This document shows, piece by piece, positions 51,609 through 59,934 of a DNA stretch of 64,000 nt; the first letter of the stretch is position 1; each line of letters begins with the position of its first letter. A program made the position numbers and the translations under genes. The notes beneath the pieces were generated by a model that saw only the letters and a list, made by a program, of their open reading frames with translations, did no database searches and was not told the origin of the DNA. Source of the DNA: Bradyrhizobium sp. Ghvi (lineage in GTDB: Bacteria > Pseudomonadota > Alphaproteobacteria > Rhizobiales > Xanthobacteraceae); the NCBI RefSeq assembly GCF_900115265.1, contig NZ_FOVU01000005.1:496001-560000 (forward strand). Reading direction: 5' to 3'.

Positions 51609-51842
51609 ATGCGTAAGCTTCTCGTCGCTCTCACCGTGCTGTCGGCAACCCTGTCCACGGCTGCGTTCGCTCAGCAGGGGCGTGGCACGGACGCCGAGCA
51701 GAAGGCCTGCACGCGCGATGTGCAGAAGTTCTGCCGTCCGGTTATCGACCAGGGTGATTTCACCGTCCTGGCCTGCCTCAAGGAGAACCGGGCCAAGATC
51801 TCGCAGGCCTGCGACCAGGTCCTGAAGAACCACAACCAGTAA
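51609..51842 (+). CDS. Small secreted cysteine-rich repeat protein
   Basis: This 77-residue protein has a clear signal peptide (MRKLLVALTVLSATLSTAAFA, cleaved before QQGRG). The mature peptide of about 56 residues contains four cysteines (ACTRDVQKFC, ACLKENRAK and ACDQVL). The spacing matches one unit of the GLG1-type cysteine-rich repeat. The length is normal for the small bacterial members, whose role is unknown. It is followed by a good terminator and precedes hpnC. Nothing in the sequence ties it to hopanoids except its position. Confidence 0.85.
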   Translation: MRKLLVALTVLSATLSTAAFAQQGRGTDAEQKACTRDVQKFCRPVIDQGDFTVLACLKENRAKISQACDQVLKNHNQ

Positions 51843-51860
51843 GCTCGGCCACTGGCCCAC

Positions 51861-51885
51861 AAAGGCGGCCCCGGGCCGCCTTTTT
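51861..51885 (+). terminator. Rho-independent terminator after the cysteine-rich protein
   Basis: AAAGGCGGCCC and GGGCCGCCTTT pair almost without a loop (central C/G pairs) and run into TTTTT. It separates the small gene from the hopanoid operon start. Confidence 0.85.
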
Positions 51886-51942
51886 CACGCCGGATCGGGA
51901 AGGGCTGCCGTCGCGAGACAGGATTGGTTTTGCGGCCGTATT

Positions 51943-51955
51943 CCCCTATATGGGG
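51943..51955. promoter_or_regulatory. Palindrome-like CCCC-ATAT-GGGG element upstream of hpnC
   Basis: CCCCTATATGGGG lies about 75 bases before the hpnC start. A related perfect palindrome occurs between ispH and hpnN at 63361. A shared operator is possible, but a similar string also appears inside the family C repeat, so the meaning is uncertain. Confidence 0.35.
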
Positions 51956-52031
51956 GCCGCGGCGGCGTCGCCGGCATGAGCCCGCGAGCGCAAAAACCCT
52001 TTCTGTCCAAACGATTGTTGATCAGCCCTCG

Positions 52032-52916
52032 ATGACCTCTGCGAGCGAATTGCGATCCGGCAAGGGTGACCGCGACGAGAATTTTCCCGTCGCGTCCTGG
52101 ATCATTCATCCGCGTCATCGCGCGCTGATCCTGGCCTATTACAATTTTGTCCGCACCGCCGACGACATCGCCGATCACGCGAGCCTGCCGGCGGACGAGA
52201 AGCTCCGCTATCTCGACCTGCTCGAGGCGGAACTGCTCGGCAAGGGCGACACCCAGGCCGAGGCCGTCGCGCTGCGGCGCGCGCTTGCCGGACGCGGCAT
52301 GGCGCCGCGCCACGCGCTCGACGTGCTGATCGCGTTTCGCATGGACGTGACCAAGCTGCGCTACGAGAGCTGGGACGAGGTCATCCATTATTGCCGCTAT
52401 TCGGCGATGCCGGTCGGCCGCTTCATGCTCGACGTCCATGGCGAGAGCACATCGACCTGGGCGGCCTCGGACGCGCTCTGCGCGGGCCTTCAGATCAACA
52501 ACCACCTCCAGGACTGCGGCAAGGATTTCCGCGAGCTCAACCGCGTCTATCTGCCGCGTGATGCGCTGGCAGCACACGGCGCCGCGGTCGAGCAGCTCGG
52601 CCTCGCGCAGTCGCCGCCGGCGATGCTGACCTGTCTGCAGTCGCTCGCCGCGCGCAACGAGGCGCTGCTGGGCGAGGGCAGGTCGTTGGCTGCCGAGATC
52701 CGGGATGTCCGCCTCGGCGTCGATGTCGCGGTGATCCAGGCTTACGCCGACCGCATCGTGCGCCTCTTGAAGGAGCGCGATCCCCTGCGCGAGCGCGTGC
52801 ATTTGAACAAGTTCGAACTGCTCACCTTCAGCCTGGCCGGCATCGCCGGCGAACTCGGCCGCCGCGCGATCGGCCGCAAGCCCATCTCGAATCCGGGGGC
52901 TGCCCATGACGCTTGA
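52032..52916 (+). CDS. hpnC: Squalene/hydroxysqualene pathway protein HpnC
   Basis: This 294-residue all-helical prenyl-transferase fold protein carries the squalene/phytoene synthase Asp-rich signature FVRTADDIAD (D44, D45, D48) and the second motif NHLQDCGKDFRE. With HpnD and HpnE it converts farnesyl diphosphate to squalene; HpnC is thought to turn presqualene diphosphate into hydroxysqualene. I chose the ATG at 52032; an in-frame upstream start at 51924 would add 36 residues that are basic and not conserved. It overlaps hpnD by 11 bases, which marks the start of the synthesis operon. Confidence 0.93.
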   Translation: MTSASELRSGKGDRDENFPVASWIIHPRHRALILAYYNFVRTADDIADHASLPADEKLRYLDLLEAELLGKGDTQAEAVALRRALAGRGMAPRHALDVLIAFRMDVTKLRYESWDEVIHYCRYSAMPVGRFMLDVHGESTSTWAASDALCAGLQINNHLQDCGKDFRELNRVYLPRDALAAHGAAVEQLGLAQSPPAMLTCLQSLAARNEALLGEGRSLAAEIRDVRLGVDVAVIQAYADRIVRLLKERDPLRERVHLNKFELLTFSLAGIAGELGRRAIGRKPISNPGAAHDA

Positions 52917-53745
52917 GGCGACCGCGCCCGGCGCCAATTATGGCTCGTCCGCGTCGAACAGCTCCTTCTACGCTGCGATGCGCATCCTGCCGCGCGACCA
53001 GCGCGAGGCGATGTTCCAGATCTACAGCTTCTGCCGCCAGGTCGACGACATCGCCGATTCCGACGGTCCACGCGATGAGCGGCTCGCTGCGCTGCAGGAG
53101 TGGCGCAACGACATCGACGCGCTCTATCAGGGCAATCCGCCGCCGCGGCTGAAGGACTACGTCGCCTCGGTGAAGACCTTCGGGCTGAAACGCGAGGATT
53201 TCCTCGCCATCGTCGACGGAATGGAGATGGACGTGCCGCAGGATATCCGCGCGCCGGACATGGCGACGCTGGATCTCTATTGCGACAGGGTCGCCAGCGC
53301 GGTGGGACGTCTGTCGGTGCGGGTGTTCGGCCTGCCGGAAGAGGACGGCATCCTGCTCGCCTATCATCTTGGCCGCGCGCTCCAGCTCACCAACATCCTG
53401 CGCGACATCGACGAGGACGCAGGCCTCGGCCGGCTCTATCTGCCGCGCGAGGCGCTGCTGCATGCCGGCATCACCTCCACCGATCCAAACCGCGTGATCG
53501 CCGAGCGCGCGCTGCCGAAAGTGTGCCTGCCGCTGACGCAGCGTGCGAAGGCGCATTTCGAGAAGTCGGACGAGATCATGAACCGCAACAGGCGCCGCGC
53601 GGTGCGCGCGCCGCGGATCATGTCGAAATACTACCATTCCATCCTGGACCTCCTGATCGCGCGCGGCTTCAATGCGCCGCGCGAGCCTGTGCGTGTGTCG
53701 AAGGTCACGCGCATTTTGATCCTGCTCCGCTACGCTTTCATCTGA
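52906..53745 (+). CDS. hpnD: Presqualene diphosphate synthase
   Basis: This 279-residue squalene/phytoene synthase family enzyme condenses two farnesyl diphosphates to presqualene diphosphate. The two Asp-rich regions are FCRQVDDIAD (D47, D48, D51) and LRDIDEDAGLGRLYLP. The conserved YCDRVASAVGRLSVRVFG helix carries the family tyrosine and arginine. It overlaps hpnC by 11 bases and hpnE by one base (TGATG), so all three are translationally coupled. It lacks a membrane anchor, so it should work as a soluble or peripheral enzyme. Confidence 0.94.
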   Translation: MTLEATAPGANYGSSASNSSFYAAMRILPRDQREAMFQIYSFCRQVDDIADSDGPRDERLAALQEWRNDIDALYQGNPPPRLKDYVASVKTFGLKREDFLAIVDGMEMDVPQDIRAPDMATLDLYCDRVASAVGRLSVRVFGLPEEDGILLAYHLGRALQLTNILRDIDEDAGLGRLYLPREALLHAGITSTDPNRVIAERALPKVCLPLTQRAKAHFEKSDEIMNRNRRRAVRAPRIMSKYYHSILDLLIARGFNAPREPVRVSKVTRILILLRYAFI

Positions 53746-55001
53746 TGCAAAACACAGCTCACATCATCGGCGCTGGAATTTCCGGCCTCTCCGCCGCTGT
53801 GCGGCTCGCCAATGCCGGCTACAAGGTCGCCGTGCACGAGGCGACGCACCAGGCCGGCGGCCGCTGCCGCTCTTATTTCGACGGCGCCACCAACCTCACC
53901 ATCGACAACGGCAATCACCTGCTGCTGTCCGGCAACAGCCACGCGCGCGCCTATGCGCGCGCGATCGGCACCGAGGCCGGCCTGGTCGGCCCTGAAACCG
54001 CGCAGTTTCCCTTCGTCGATATCAAGACCGGGCAGCGCTGGCAGATCGATCTCGGCAATAGCCGGTGGCCGACCTGGGTGCTCGACGAGGGCCGCCGCGT
54101 CCCCGACACGGGGCTCACCGATTATCTCAAGCTGGCGCCGCTGGTCTGGGCCTCCGAACAGACGCTGGTCGGCAAATCCATTCCGACCGAAGGCATTCTG
54201 TATCAGCGCCTCGTGCAGCCGCTGCTGCTCGCCGCGCTCAATGTCGATCCGCCCGAGGGCTCGGCCGGGCTTGCCGGCGCGATCGTGCGCGAGACGCTGC
54301 TTGCGGGCGGGCAGGCCTGCCGTCCGCTGATCGCGCGCGACGGGCTCAGCGCAGTGCTGATCGAGCCTGCCGTCAAATTCCTGACCGAACGCGGCCACAC
54401 CGTTCAGCTTGGCCATGAGCTGCGCTCCTTTGTCAGCGCTGACGGCAAGGTCAGCGCGCTGAATTTCGGCGGCGAGGACGTGGTCCAGCTCGCTGCAGGT
54501 GACGCGATCGTGATGGCGGTGCCGCCGCGCGCGGCGACGAGCCTGCTGCCGGGCCTGACCGCACCGACCGAATTCCGCGCCATCGTGAATGCGCATTTCC
54601 GCATTGAACCGCCGCCGGGATCGCCGCCGATCCTTGGCGTGATCGGCGGCGTGGTGGAATGGTTGTTTGCCTTCCCGAACCGGCTGTCCGTCACCATCAG
54701 CAATGGCGACCGTCTCGTCGACCTCCAGCGCGAGGAGCTGGCGCAGGCGATCTGGAACGACGTCTGCAAGGCGGGCGGCGTCTCCGGCGAGCTACCGCCT
54801 TGGCAGATCGTGCGCGAGCGTCGTGCCACATTTGCGGCGACGCCGGCCCAGAATGCCCTGCGTCCGGGGCCGGTCACCGTCCTGAAAAACCTGTTCCTCG
54901 CCGGCGACTGGACTGCTACGGGGTTGCCTGCAACGATCGAGGGATCGGTCCGGTCGGGTGATCGCGCCGCCGATCTGGTTCTGGCCGCAAAGCGGCCCTG
55001 A
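53745..55001 (+). CDS. hpnE: Hydroxysqualene dehydroxylase
   Basis: This 418-residue FAD-dependent amine-oxidase-fold protein has the N-terminal dinucleotide site HIIGAGISGLSAAVRLANAGY and the GG-doublet HQAGGRCRSY. The C-terminal LFLAGDWTATGLPATIEGSVRSG loop completes the FAD site. HpnE reductively removes the hydroxyl group of hydroxysqualene to give squalene. The ATG at 53745 overlaps the hpnD stop. The order hpnC-hpnD-hpnE-shc is the usual bacterial squalene cassette that replaces a single squalene synthase. Confidence 0.94.
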   Translation: MQNTAHIIGAGISGLSAAVRLANAGYKVAVHEATHQAGGRCRSYFDGATNLTIDNGNHLLLSGNSHARAYARAIGTEAGLVGPETAQFPFVDIKTGQRWQIDLGNSRWPTWVLDEGRRVPDTGLTDYLKLAPLVWASEQTLVGKSIPTEGILYQRLVQPLLLAALNVDPPEGSAGLAGAIVRETLLAGGQACRPLIARDGLSAVLIEPAVKFLTERGHTVQLGHELRSFVSADGKVSALNFGGEDVVQLAAGDAIVMAVPPRAATSLLPGLTAPTEFRAIVNAHFRIEPPPGSPPILGVIGGVVEWLFAFPNRLSVTISNGDRLVDLQREELAQAIWNDVCKAGGVSGELPPWQIVRERRATFAATPAQNALRPGPVTVLKNLFLAGDWTATGLPATIEGSVRSGDRAADLVLAAKRP

Positions 55002-55050
55002 CGGCAATGTGCCGGTCATTCTCAATCGACGTCAGGAGCAATCGAGCGAC

Positions 55051-57003
55051 ATGGATGCTGTGAACGCGATCAGCCGTGAAGCTTTGGAATCGAGCATTGC
55101 GTCAGCCACGGAAGGCGTGCTCGGCTTCCAGCAGCCCGACGGCCATTGGGTCTTCGAGCTCGAGGCCGACTGCACCATTCCGGCCGAATACGTCCTGCTG
55201 CGCCATTATCTCGCCGAGCCCGTCGACGCCGCGCTCGAAGCCAAGATCGGCAACTATCTGCGCCGCGTCCAGGGCGCCCATGGCGGTTGGCCGCTGGTGC
55301 ATGACGGCGAGTTCGACATGAGCGCCAGCGTGAAGGCCTATTTCGCGCTGAAGATGATCGGCGATTCCGTGGACGCGCCGCACATGGTGCGTGCGCGCGA
55401 GGCGATCCACGCGCGCGGCGGCGCGATCAACAGCAACGTCTTCACCCGTTTCCTGCTTGCGACCTTCGGCGTTGTGACCTGGCGCGCGGTGCCGGTGCTG
55501 CCGATCGAGATCGTGCTGCTGCCGTTCTGGTCGCCGTTCCACCTCAACAAGATCTCCTATTGGGCGCGCACCACCATGGTGCCGCTGATGGTGATCGCCG
55601 CGTTGAAGCCGCGCGCGAAGAATCCCAAAGGCGTCGGCATCGACGAATTGTTCCTGCAGGATCCGCGCTCGATCGGCATGACCGCGAAGGCGCCGCATCA
55701 GAGCATGGCCTGGTTCCTGTTGTTTCGCTCCCTCGATGCGATCTTGCGGGTGGTCGAGCCGATGTTCCCGAAGAGCTTGCGCAAGCGCGCGATCGATGCC
55801 GCGCTCGCCTTCATCGAGGAACGGCTCAACGGCGAGGACGGCATGGGTGCGATCTATCCGCCCATGGCCAACATCGTCATGATGTATGACGCGCTCGGCA
55901 AGGACGAGAATTATCCGCCGCGCGCGACCACGCGCCGGGGCATCGACAAGCTGCTCGTGATCAAGGGCGAGGAGGCCTATTGCCAGCCCTGCGTCTCGCC
56001 GGTGTGGGACACGACGCTGACGGCGCATGCGCTGCTGGAAGCCGGCGGCGACAAGGCGGTGCCTGCGGCGAAGCAGGGCCTCGACTGGCTGATCCCGAAG
56101 CAGGAGCTCGAGGTGAAGGGCGACTGGGCGGTGAAGCGGCCGGACGTGCGTCCGGGCGGCTGGGCGTTCCAGTACAACAATGCCCATTACCCCGACCTCG
56201 ACGACACCGCCGTGGTGGTGATGTCGATGGACCGCATGCGACGCGAGCACGGCATCGCCGGCTATGACGCCGCGATCGACCGCGGCCGGGAGTGGATCGA
56301 GGGCATGCAGAGCGACGACGGCGGCTGGGCCGCCTTCGACGTCAACAACCTCGAATATTACCTGAACAACATCCCGTTCTCGGACCATGGCGCGCTGCTC
56401 GATCCGCCGACCGAGGACGTCACCGCGCGCTGCATCTCGATGCTGGCCCAGCTCGGCCAGACCGAGGCGACCAGCAAGCAGGTCGCCGCCGGCGTCGCCT
56501 ACTTGCGAAAGACCCAGCACCCGGAGGGGTCCTGGTATGGCCGCTGGGGCATGAACTTCATCTATGGAACCTGGTCGGTGCTCTGCGCCCTGAACATGGC
56601 GGGCGTGGACCACAAGGACCCCATGATCCGGAAGGCCGCGGCGTGGCTGGCCTCGATCCAGAACGAGGACGGTGGCTGGGGCGAGGACGCCGTCAGCTAC
56701 CGGCTGGACTACAAGGGCTGGGAAGCGGCCCCATCGACCGCCTCGCAAACGGCATGGGCCTTGCTTGCCCTCATGGCCGCTGGCGAGGTTGATCACCCGG
56801 CCGTCGCCCGCGGGGTGGAGTACCTGATTGCAACACAAGGCGAAAAAGGACTGTGGGATGAGCAGCGGTACACCGCCACAGGCTTCCCCCGCGTGTTCTA
56901 TCTACGGTATCATGGTTACCCGAAGTTCTTTCCGCTGTGGGCGCTGGCGCGATATCGGAACTTGCGGAACACCAACAGCAGGGTGGTAGGGGTCGGAATG
57001 TGA
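55051..57003 (+). CDS. shc: Squalene-hopene cyclase
   Basis: This 650-residue membrane-associated enzyme cyclises squalene to hopene and hopanol in one step. The catalytic acid motif is D382-L-D-D385-T (YPDLDDTAVV). Several QW repeats are visible (QQPDGHW, QGAHGGW, QSDDGGW, QHPEGSW, QNEDGGW, QGEKGLW). ATG at 55051 follows a CAGGAG ribosome site and gives a standard N-terminus, whereas the open frame extends about 30 codons upstream into the hpnE end. The gene is also called hpnF. It ends in GVGM, and hpnG starts on a GTG overlapping the last codon. Confidence 0.96.
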   Translation: MDAVNAISREALESSIASATEGVLGFQQPDGHWVFELEADCTIPAEYVLLRHYLAEPVDAALEAKIGNYLRRVQGAHGGWPLVHDGEFDMSASVKAYFALKMIGDSVDAPHMVRAREAIHARGGAINSNVFTRFLLATFGVVTWRAVPVLPIEIVLLPFWSPFHLNKISYWARTTMVPLMVIAALKPRAKNPKGVGIDELFLQDPRSIGMTAKAPHQSMAWFLLFRSLDAILRVVEPMFPKSLRKRAIDAALAFIEERLNGEDGMGAIYPPMANIVMMYDALGKDENYPPRATTRRGIDKLLVIKGEEAYCQPCVSPVWDTTLTAHALLEAGGDKAVPAAKQGLDWLIPKQELEVKGDWAVKRPDVRPGGWAFQYNNAHYPDLDDTAVVVMSMDRMRREHGIAGYDAAIDRGREWIEGMQSDDGGWAAFDVNNLEYYLNNIPFSDHGALLDPPTEDVTARCISMLAQLGQTEATSKQVAAGVAYLRKTQHPEGSWYGRWGMNFIYGTWSVLCALNMAGVDHKDPMIRKAAAWLASIQNEDGGWGEDAVSYRLDYKGWEAAPSTASQTAWALLALMAAGEVDHPAVARGVEYLIATQGEKGLWDEQRYTATGFPRVFYLRYHGYPKFFPLWALARYRNLRNTNSRVVGVGM

Positions 57004-57749
57004 CTTTGGGGACGGGGGACTATCTTACCGCGGGCAATGCCATTGATCCGCGGCCGATCTTGATTGTGACTGGATTGGTTCAGGAGGCCCGCATCGCGGC
57101 CGGGCCGGGCATGGCCGTGATCTGCTCATCCAGCAGCCCGACCCAGTTGCGGGCGCTGCTGACCGTGGTCGATCCCGAAACTATACGCGGCGTGATCTCG
57201 TTCGGCGTGGCCGGCGGGCTCGACCCGAGCTTGCGCTCCGGCGACGTCGTGGTGGCGACCGAGGTGCTCGCGGGCGATGCCCGCTGGGCCGCAGGCCTGT
57301 CGCTCAGCGACGACCTCATCGACAAGCTGACCTCCGGCCGCCGCCGCGTCGTCCGCGGCAGCCTCGCCGGCGCCGAGGAAGTGGTCACCGGCTCGTCCTG
57401 CAAGGCGGCGCTGCATTCGGAGACCGGCGCCTCCGCCGTCGACATGGAAAGCCACATCGCCGCGGCCTACGCCGCCGAAGCCGGCCTGCCGTTCGCGGCC
57501 GTGCGCGTCATCAGCGACCCCGCCCATCGCGCGCTGCCGGCGCTCGCCCGCGCCGCCATCAAGCCGAATGGCCAGATCGACCTCGTCGCCGTCCTGCGCG
57601 GCATCGTCCGCAATCCGGCGACACTGCATGCGCTGGTCTCGACCGGCATCGACTTCAACCGCGCGCTGCGGAGCCTGCGCGGCTGCCGCGACTTCCTGAT
57701 CGGGACGGAGCTGGTGGGTAGCGAGGCGCTGGTGTCCGAGGCGGCCTGA
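57000..57749 (+). CDS. hpnG: Adenosylhopane nucleosidase (phosphorylase superfamily)
   Basis: This protein of about 249 residues is of the PNP/MTAN fold and removes adenine from adenosylhopane to yield ribosylhopane. The ribose/adenine site is suggested by ISFGVAGGLDPSL, VVVATEVLAG and the ASAVDMESHIAAAYAAEAGLPF segment, with the catalytic acid later in VRVISDPAHR. I chose the GTG at 57000, which overlaps the shc stop; an upstream start would extend well into shc. It is the last gene of the rightward synthesis operon and is followed by a terminator. HpnH, the enzyme that precedes it in the pathway, is encoded on the other strand. Confidence 0.9.
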   Translation: MTLGTGDYLTAGNAIDPRPILIVTGLVQEARIAAGPGMAVICSSSSPTQLRALLTVVDPETIRGVISFGVAGGLDPSLRSGDVVVATEVLAGDARWAAGLSLSDDLIDKLTSGRRRVVRGSLAGAEEVVTGSSCKAALHSETGASAVDMESHIAAAYAAEAGLPFAAVRVISDPAHRALPALARAAIKPNGQIDLVAVLRGIVRNPATLHALVSTGIDFNRALRSLRGCRDFLIGTELVGSEALVSEAA

Positions 57750-57776
57750 GCGGTTTCGGCGCGAGCTGAGAAAGAG

Positions 57777-57815
57777 AAGGCCCGGTCGCTGATGGCGTCC
57801 GGGCCTTTCTGTTTT
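57777..57815 (+). terminator. Terminator after hpnG
   Basis: AAGGCCCGG and CCGGGCCTT form a stem with an internal TCGCTGATGGCGT loop, followed by TTCTGTTTT. A nearly identical structure ends the ispH-hpnH transcript in the opposite orientation at 61046. Confidence 0.9.
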
Positions 57816-57946
57816 CGATCGGTCGAGCTTGATGGAGCGGACCGCTATTCGGGTTCACCAGCACCGGCACGGCAATAGCGTGTCTCACTTCAGGAGTGCA
57901 GGCCAGCATCGTCACCGTAATTGGCGGCGAGAAGGAGAGGCCAAGG

Positions 57947-58615
57947 TCACGTTTCGCGTGGTGCGGGCATCCGCCACCGAAAATGAATGGCAAGCAGCCG
58001 GAGCAGTATGCCGCACCCAGCGGCGAACAGCTTTGCCCACGGCCCGTCCAATTGCAGGAGTGCCAAAAGATCGTAGGCCGCGGACGAGGTGAGTGCCGCC
58101 GTCACGTACACGTCTTTACGGACGAGCACTGTCCGGCGTCCGGCGAGTGCGTCGGCGACAATGCCGCCGAAGGTCGCAGTCAACACGCCCATGATGATAG
58201 CGGCAACGTGACCCGTGCCCGACGTTAGCGCCTTGGCCGTACCAACAACAGCGAAGCTGCCGATTCCTATCGCTTCCAGCAGCGTCACGAGCGCACTGCT
58301 CCGCCGGCCTAGTCCGACCAACCAGATCGTCGCGGCTGCCACGACGCAGGAGAGAACGTAGGCAGGATCGACGATCCAGAATACTGGATGCTGGATCAGG
58401 AGATCACGCATCGTGCCGCCACCGATCGCCGCCATACATGCGACCAGCAGCGTCGCGGTAAGATCCACGCCGCCGCGGCGGGAAACAGCGGCGCTGCTGG
58501 CCGCGAACGTAGCCACGCCGGCATAGTCAAGCCAGGAGCCAAGCACCTCGTCCAGCCGATCAGGCCGAGCCTTGCAGGCCCGCGGGGACGTCGATAAACG
58601 AGAGAACATGCTCAT
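57947..58615 (-). CDS. Trimeric intracellular cation channel (TRIC/UPF0126) family protein
   Basis: This 222-residue membrane protein has seven hydrophobic segments with conserved glycine-rich turns: FAASSAAVSRRGGVDLTATLLVACMAAIGGGTMRDLL in the first half and SFAVVGTAKALT, GVLTATFGGIVADALAGR in the second half. This repeat pattern matches the bacterial TRIC homologues, potassium-permeable channels. The ATG at 58615 gives a normal start; a TTG further out at 58681 is in frame. It lies between hpnG and hpnH in an accessory segment, leftward, next to a HAD gene. No functional link to hopanoids is evident. Confidence 0.85.
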   Translation of the reverse strand: MSMFSRLSTSPRACKARPDRLDEVLGSWLDYAGVATFAASSAAVSRRGGVDLTATLLVACMAAIGGGTMRDLLIQHPVFWIVDPAYVLSCVVAAATIWLVGLGRRSSALVTLLEAIGIGSFAVVGTAKALTSGTGHVAAIIMGVLTATFGGIVADALAGRRTVLVRKDVYVTAALTSSAAYDLLALLQLDGPWAKLFAAGCGILLRLLAIHFRWRMPAPRET

Positions 58616-58705
58616 AGGAGGACACTCCCTTCGACGATCAAGCGCGTTCACGGCGGCGCACGGAAAATCGATGAACGACAACGCGAGGTCGTTCCGATCT
58701 TCCTT

Positions 58706-59392
58706 CTAGAGCGTCAGCAGCTTCTCCACGCACTTCGTCAGTGTTTCGGCTTCGAAATCAGGCGGACGCATCGCCGAGGAATAGGGCCGGTCAGTATTGA
58801 GATAGGCTGTCGTCAGCCCTGCCGCCGCTGCGCCCTGAATATCCCAGGCATGTGCGGCAATCAGCGCCAATTCTTCCGGCTGAGCGTTGGCGACCTCGCA
58901 CGCACGCAAATAGACTTCGGCCCGCGGCTTCGCGAGGCGTACTTCGTCCGGCGAGATGACGTGCGTGACGGACGAGGCGAAACCAGCCTTTTCCAGCAGC
59001 CTGCGGGTCGGGTCGGCTGACCCGTTGGTAAGCGCGATGACTGTGACTCCAGCTTTGGCTGCCCGCGCCAACGCCTCGCCGGCGCCGTCGCGCGGCGCCA
59101 TATCGGTGCTGGCCGCATCGAGCAGCGCCTGCCGATCGGCCTTGGGCGGTTCGAGAGACTGCTCGGCGAGTACGGAGTCCAGCGCCGCACGCTGGACCTC
59201 GGCAAAGGGGCGGTAATCGCCGGTCGCGGCTATGGCAGCCGCGTCGCGGTCGGCGGCGGCGCTCCATCCTTCCAGTGCTGCGCCGGGCAAACCGAGTGCG
59301 ATGACCTTGGACCGCAACGGCGCCTGTTGGAACACGGTGCCTATGATGTCGAAGGCGATCGCTTTGGGTCGGCTACGGTTTGAAACAGACAT
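58706..59392 (-). CDS. HAD hydrolase, type II haloacid dehalogenase-like
   Basis: This 228-residue protein has the HAD nucleophile D15 in AIAFDIIGTVF. The usual DxD is replaced by D-x-x-G-T, typical of haloacid dehalogenase type II. Motif II is LTNGS, the lysine is in SPDEVRLAKPRAEVY, and the acidic motif IV segment is ALIAAHAWDIQGAAAAGL. It may hydrolyse 2-haloacids or phosphate esters. It precedes the TRIC-like gene by 90 bases on the same strand, so they may be co-transcribed. It belongs to the accessory segment within the hopanoid locus. The biological substrate is unknown. Confidence 0.85.
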   Translation of the reverse strand: MSVSNRSRPKAIAFDIIGTVFQQAPLRSKVIALGLPGAALEGWSAAADRDAAAIAATGDYRPFAEVQRAALDSVLAEQSLEPPKADRQALLDAASTDMAPRDGAGEALARAAKAGVTVIALTNGSADPTRRLLEKAGFASSVTHVISPDEVRLAKPRAEVYLRACEVANAQPEELALIAAHAWDIQGAAAAGLTTAYLNTDRPYSSAMRPPDFEAETLTKCVEKLLTL

Positions 59393-59934
59393 GAGAACTC
59401 CACAATTGCGGCACGGTTGTTCCGGTAAGCCAAATCGGCAACGATCGATTTGAACGCGATAGCTTCCGTTTTGGTTCGAGCGGAATATGGACTAGTGCTG
59501 CCAAGCAGATAACGAAGTGGCTATGGTACGCGGTCACGGCGCGGCGTTTCCACCGAGTAAAACGCGACCCCGCGGGTCGCGGTGGGCGTCCAGAGCGTGC
59601 TGCCTCGAAAAGGCCAGCCTGGCATAGTGCCACTTTCTTAGCGCGACGCCTCAAATGCCATTTCTTAAAACACGAAATAGCACCGCTCTGAATCGCGGCC
59701 GACTGCGGCGGCTGGTTACGAATACGGACCCGAGCCGCAAGTGCCGCCTTCCTTGGAATTACGGTGACAGTGCTGGATTGCCACCGCAATAGTTCTGTCC
59801 GGCTCACCAGCACTCTCAAGGGCTCGGTTTGCGCGAATTCCTGACCTTTCATTTTTCAGAAACTCTCACCTCGATTCCAAAAGCGCAGGTCCGGCCAATT
59901 CCAATCTGAGCTTGCCTCGCCCCGTTTGTCGTAA
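59393..59934. other. Gene-poor accessory stretch in the hopanoid locus
   Basis: I see no convincing gene here. An open minus-strand frame over 59373-59852 has arginine-rich low-complexity translation and no family resemblance. The base composition is less GC-biased than in neighbouring genes. A diverged direct repeat copy lies at 59603-59704. Confidence 0.6.
59603..59704. repeat. Diverged direct repeat, copy 1
   Basis: The stretch shares blocks with 60851-60948, including CGAAA-GCCAGC, TAGTGCCA, GGTCAAA-like CCTCAAA, TTCTTAAAA, ACGAAAT and CTGAATCGCGGCC. The copies are in the same orientation, about 1.25 kb apart, and flank a broken gene. They look like old copies of a mobile or non-coding element. 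Confidence 0.5.

Noticed and set aside
55102..56838. Open frame of 578 codons on the minus strand
   Set aside because: It is the antisense shadow of squalene-hopene cyclase, which has an intact catalytic motif and QW repeats on the plus strand.
59373..59852. Minus-strand frame of 159 codons
   Set aside because: Its translation is arginine-rich and without structure, and it overlaps the repeat copy at 59603-59704. Nothing supports it as a gene.
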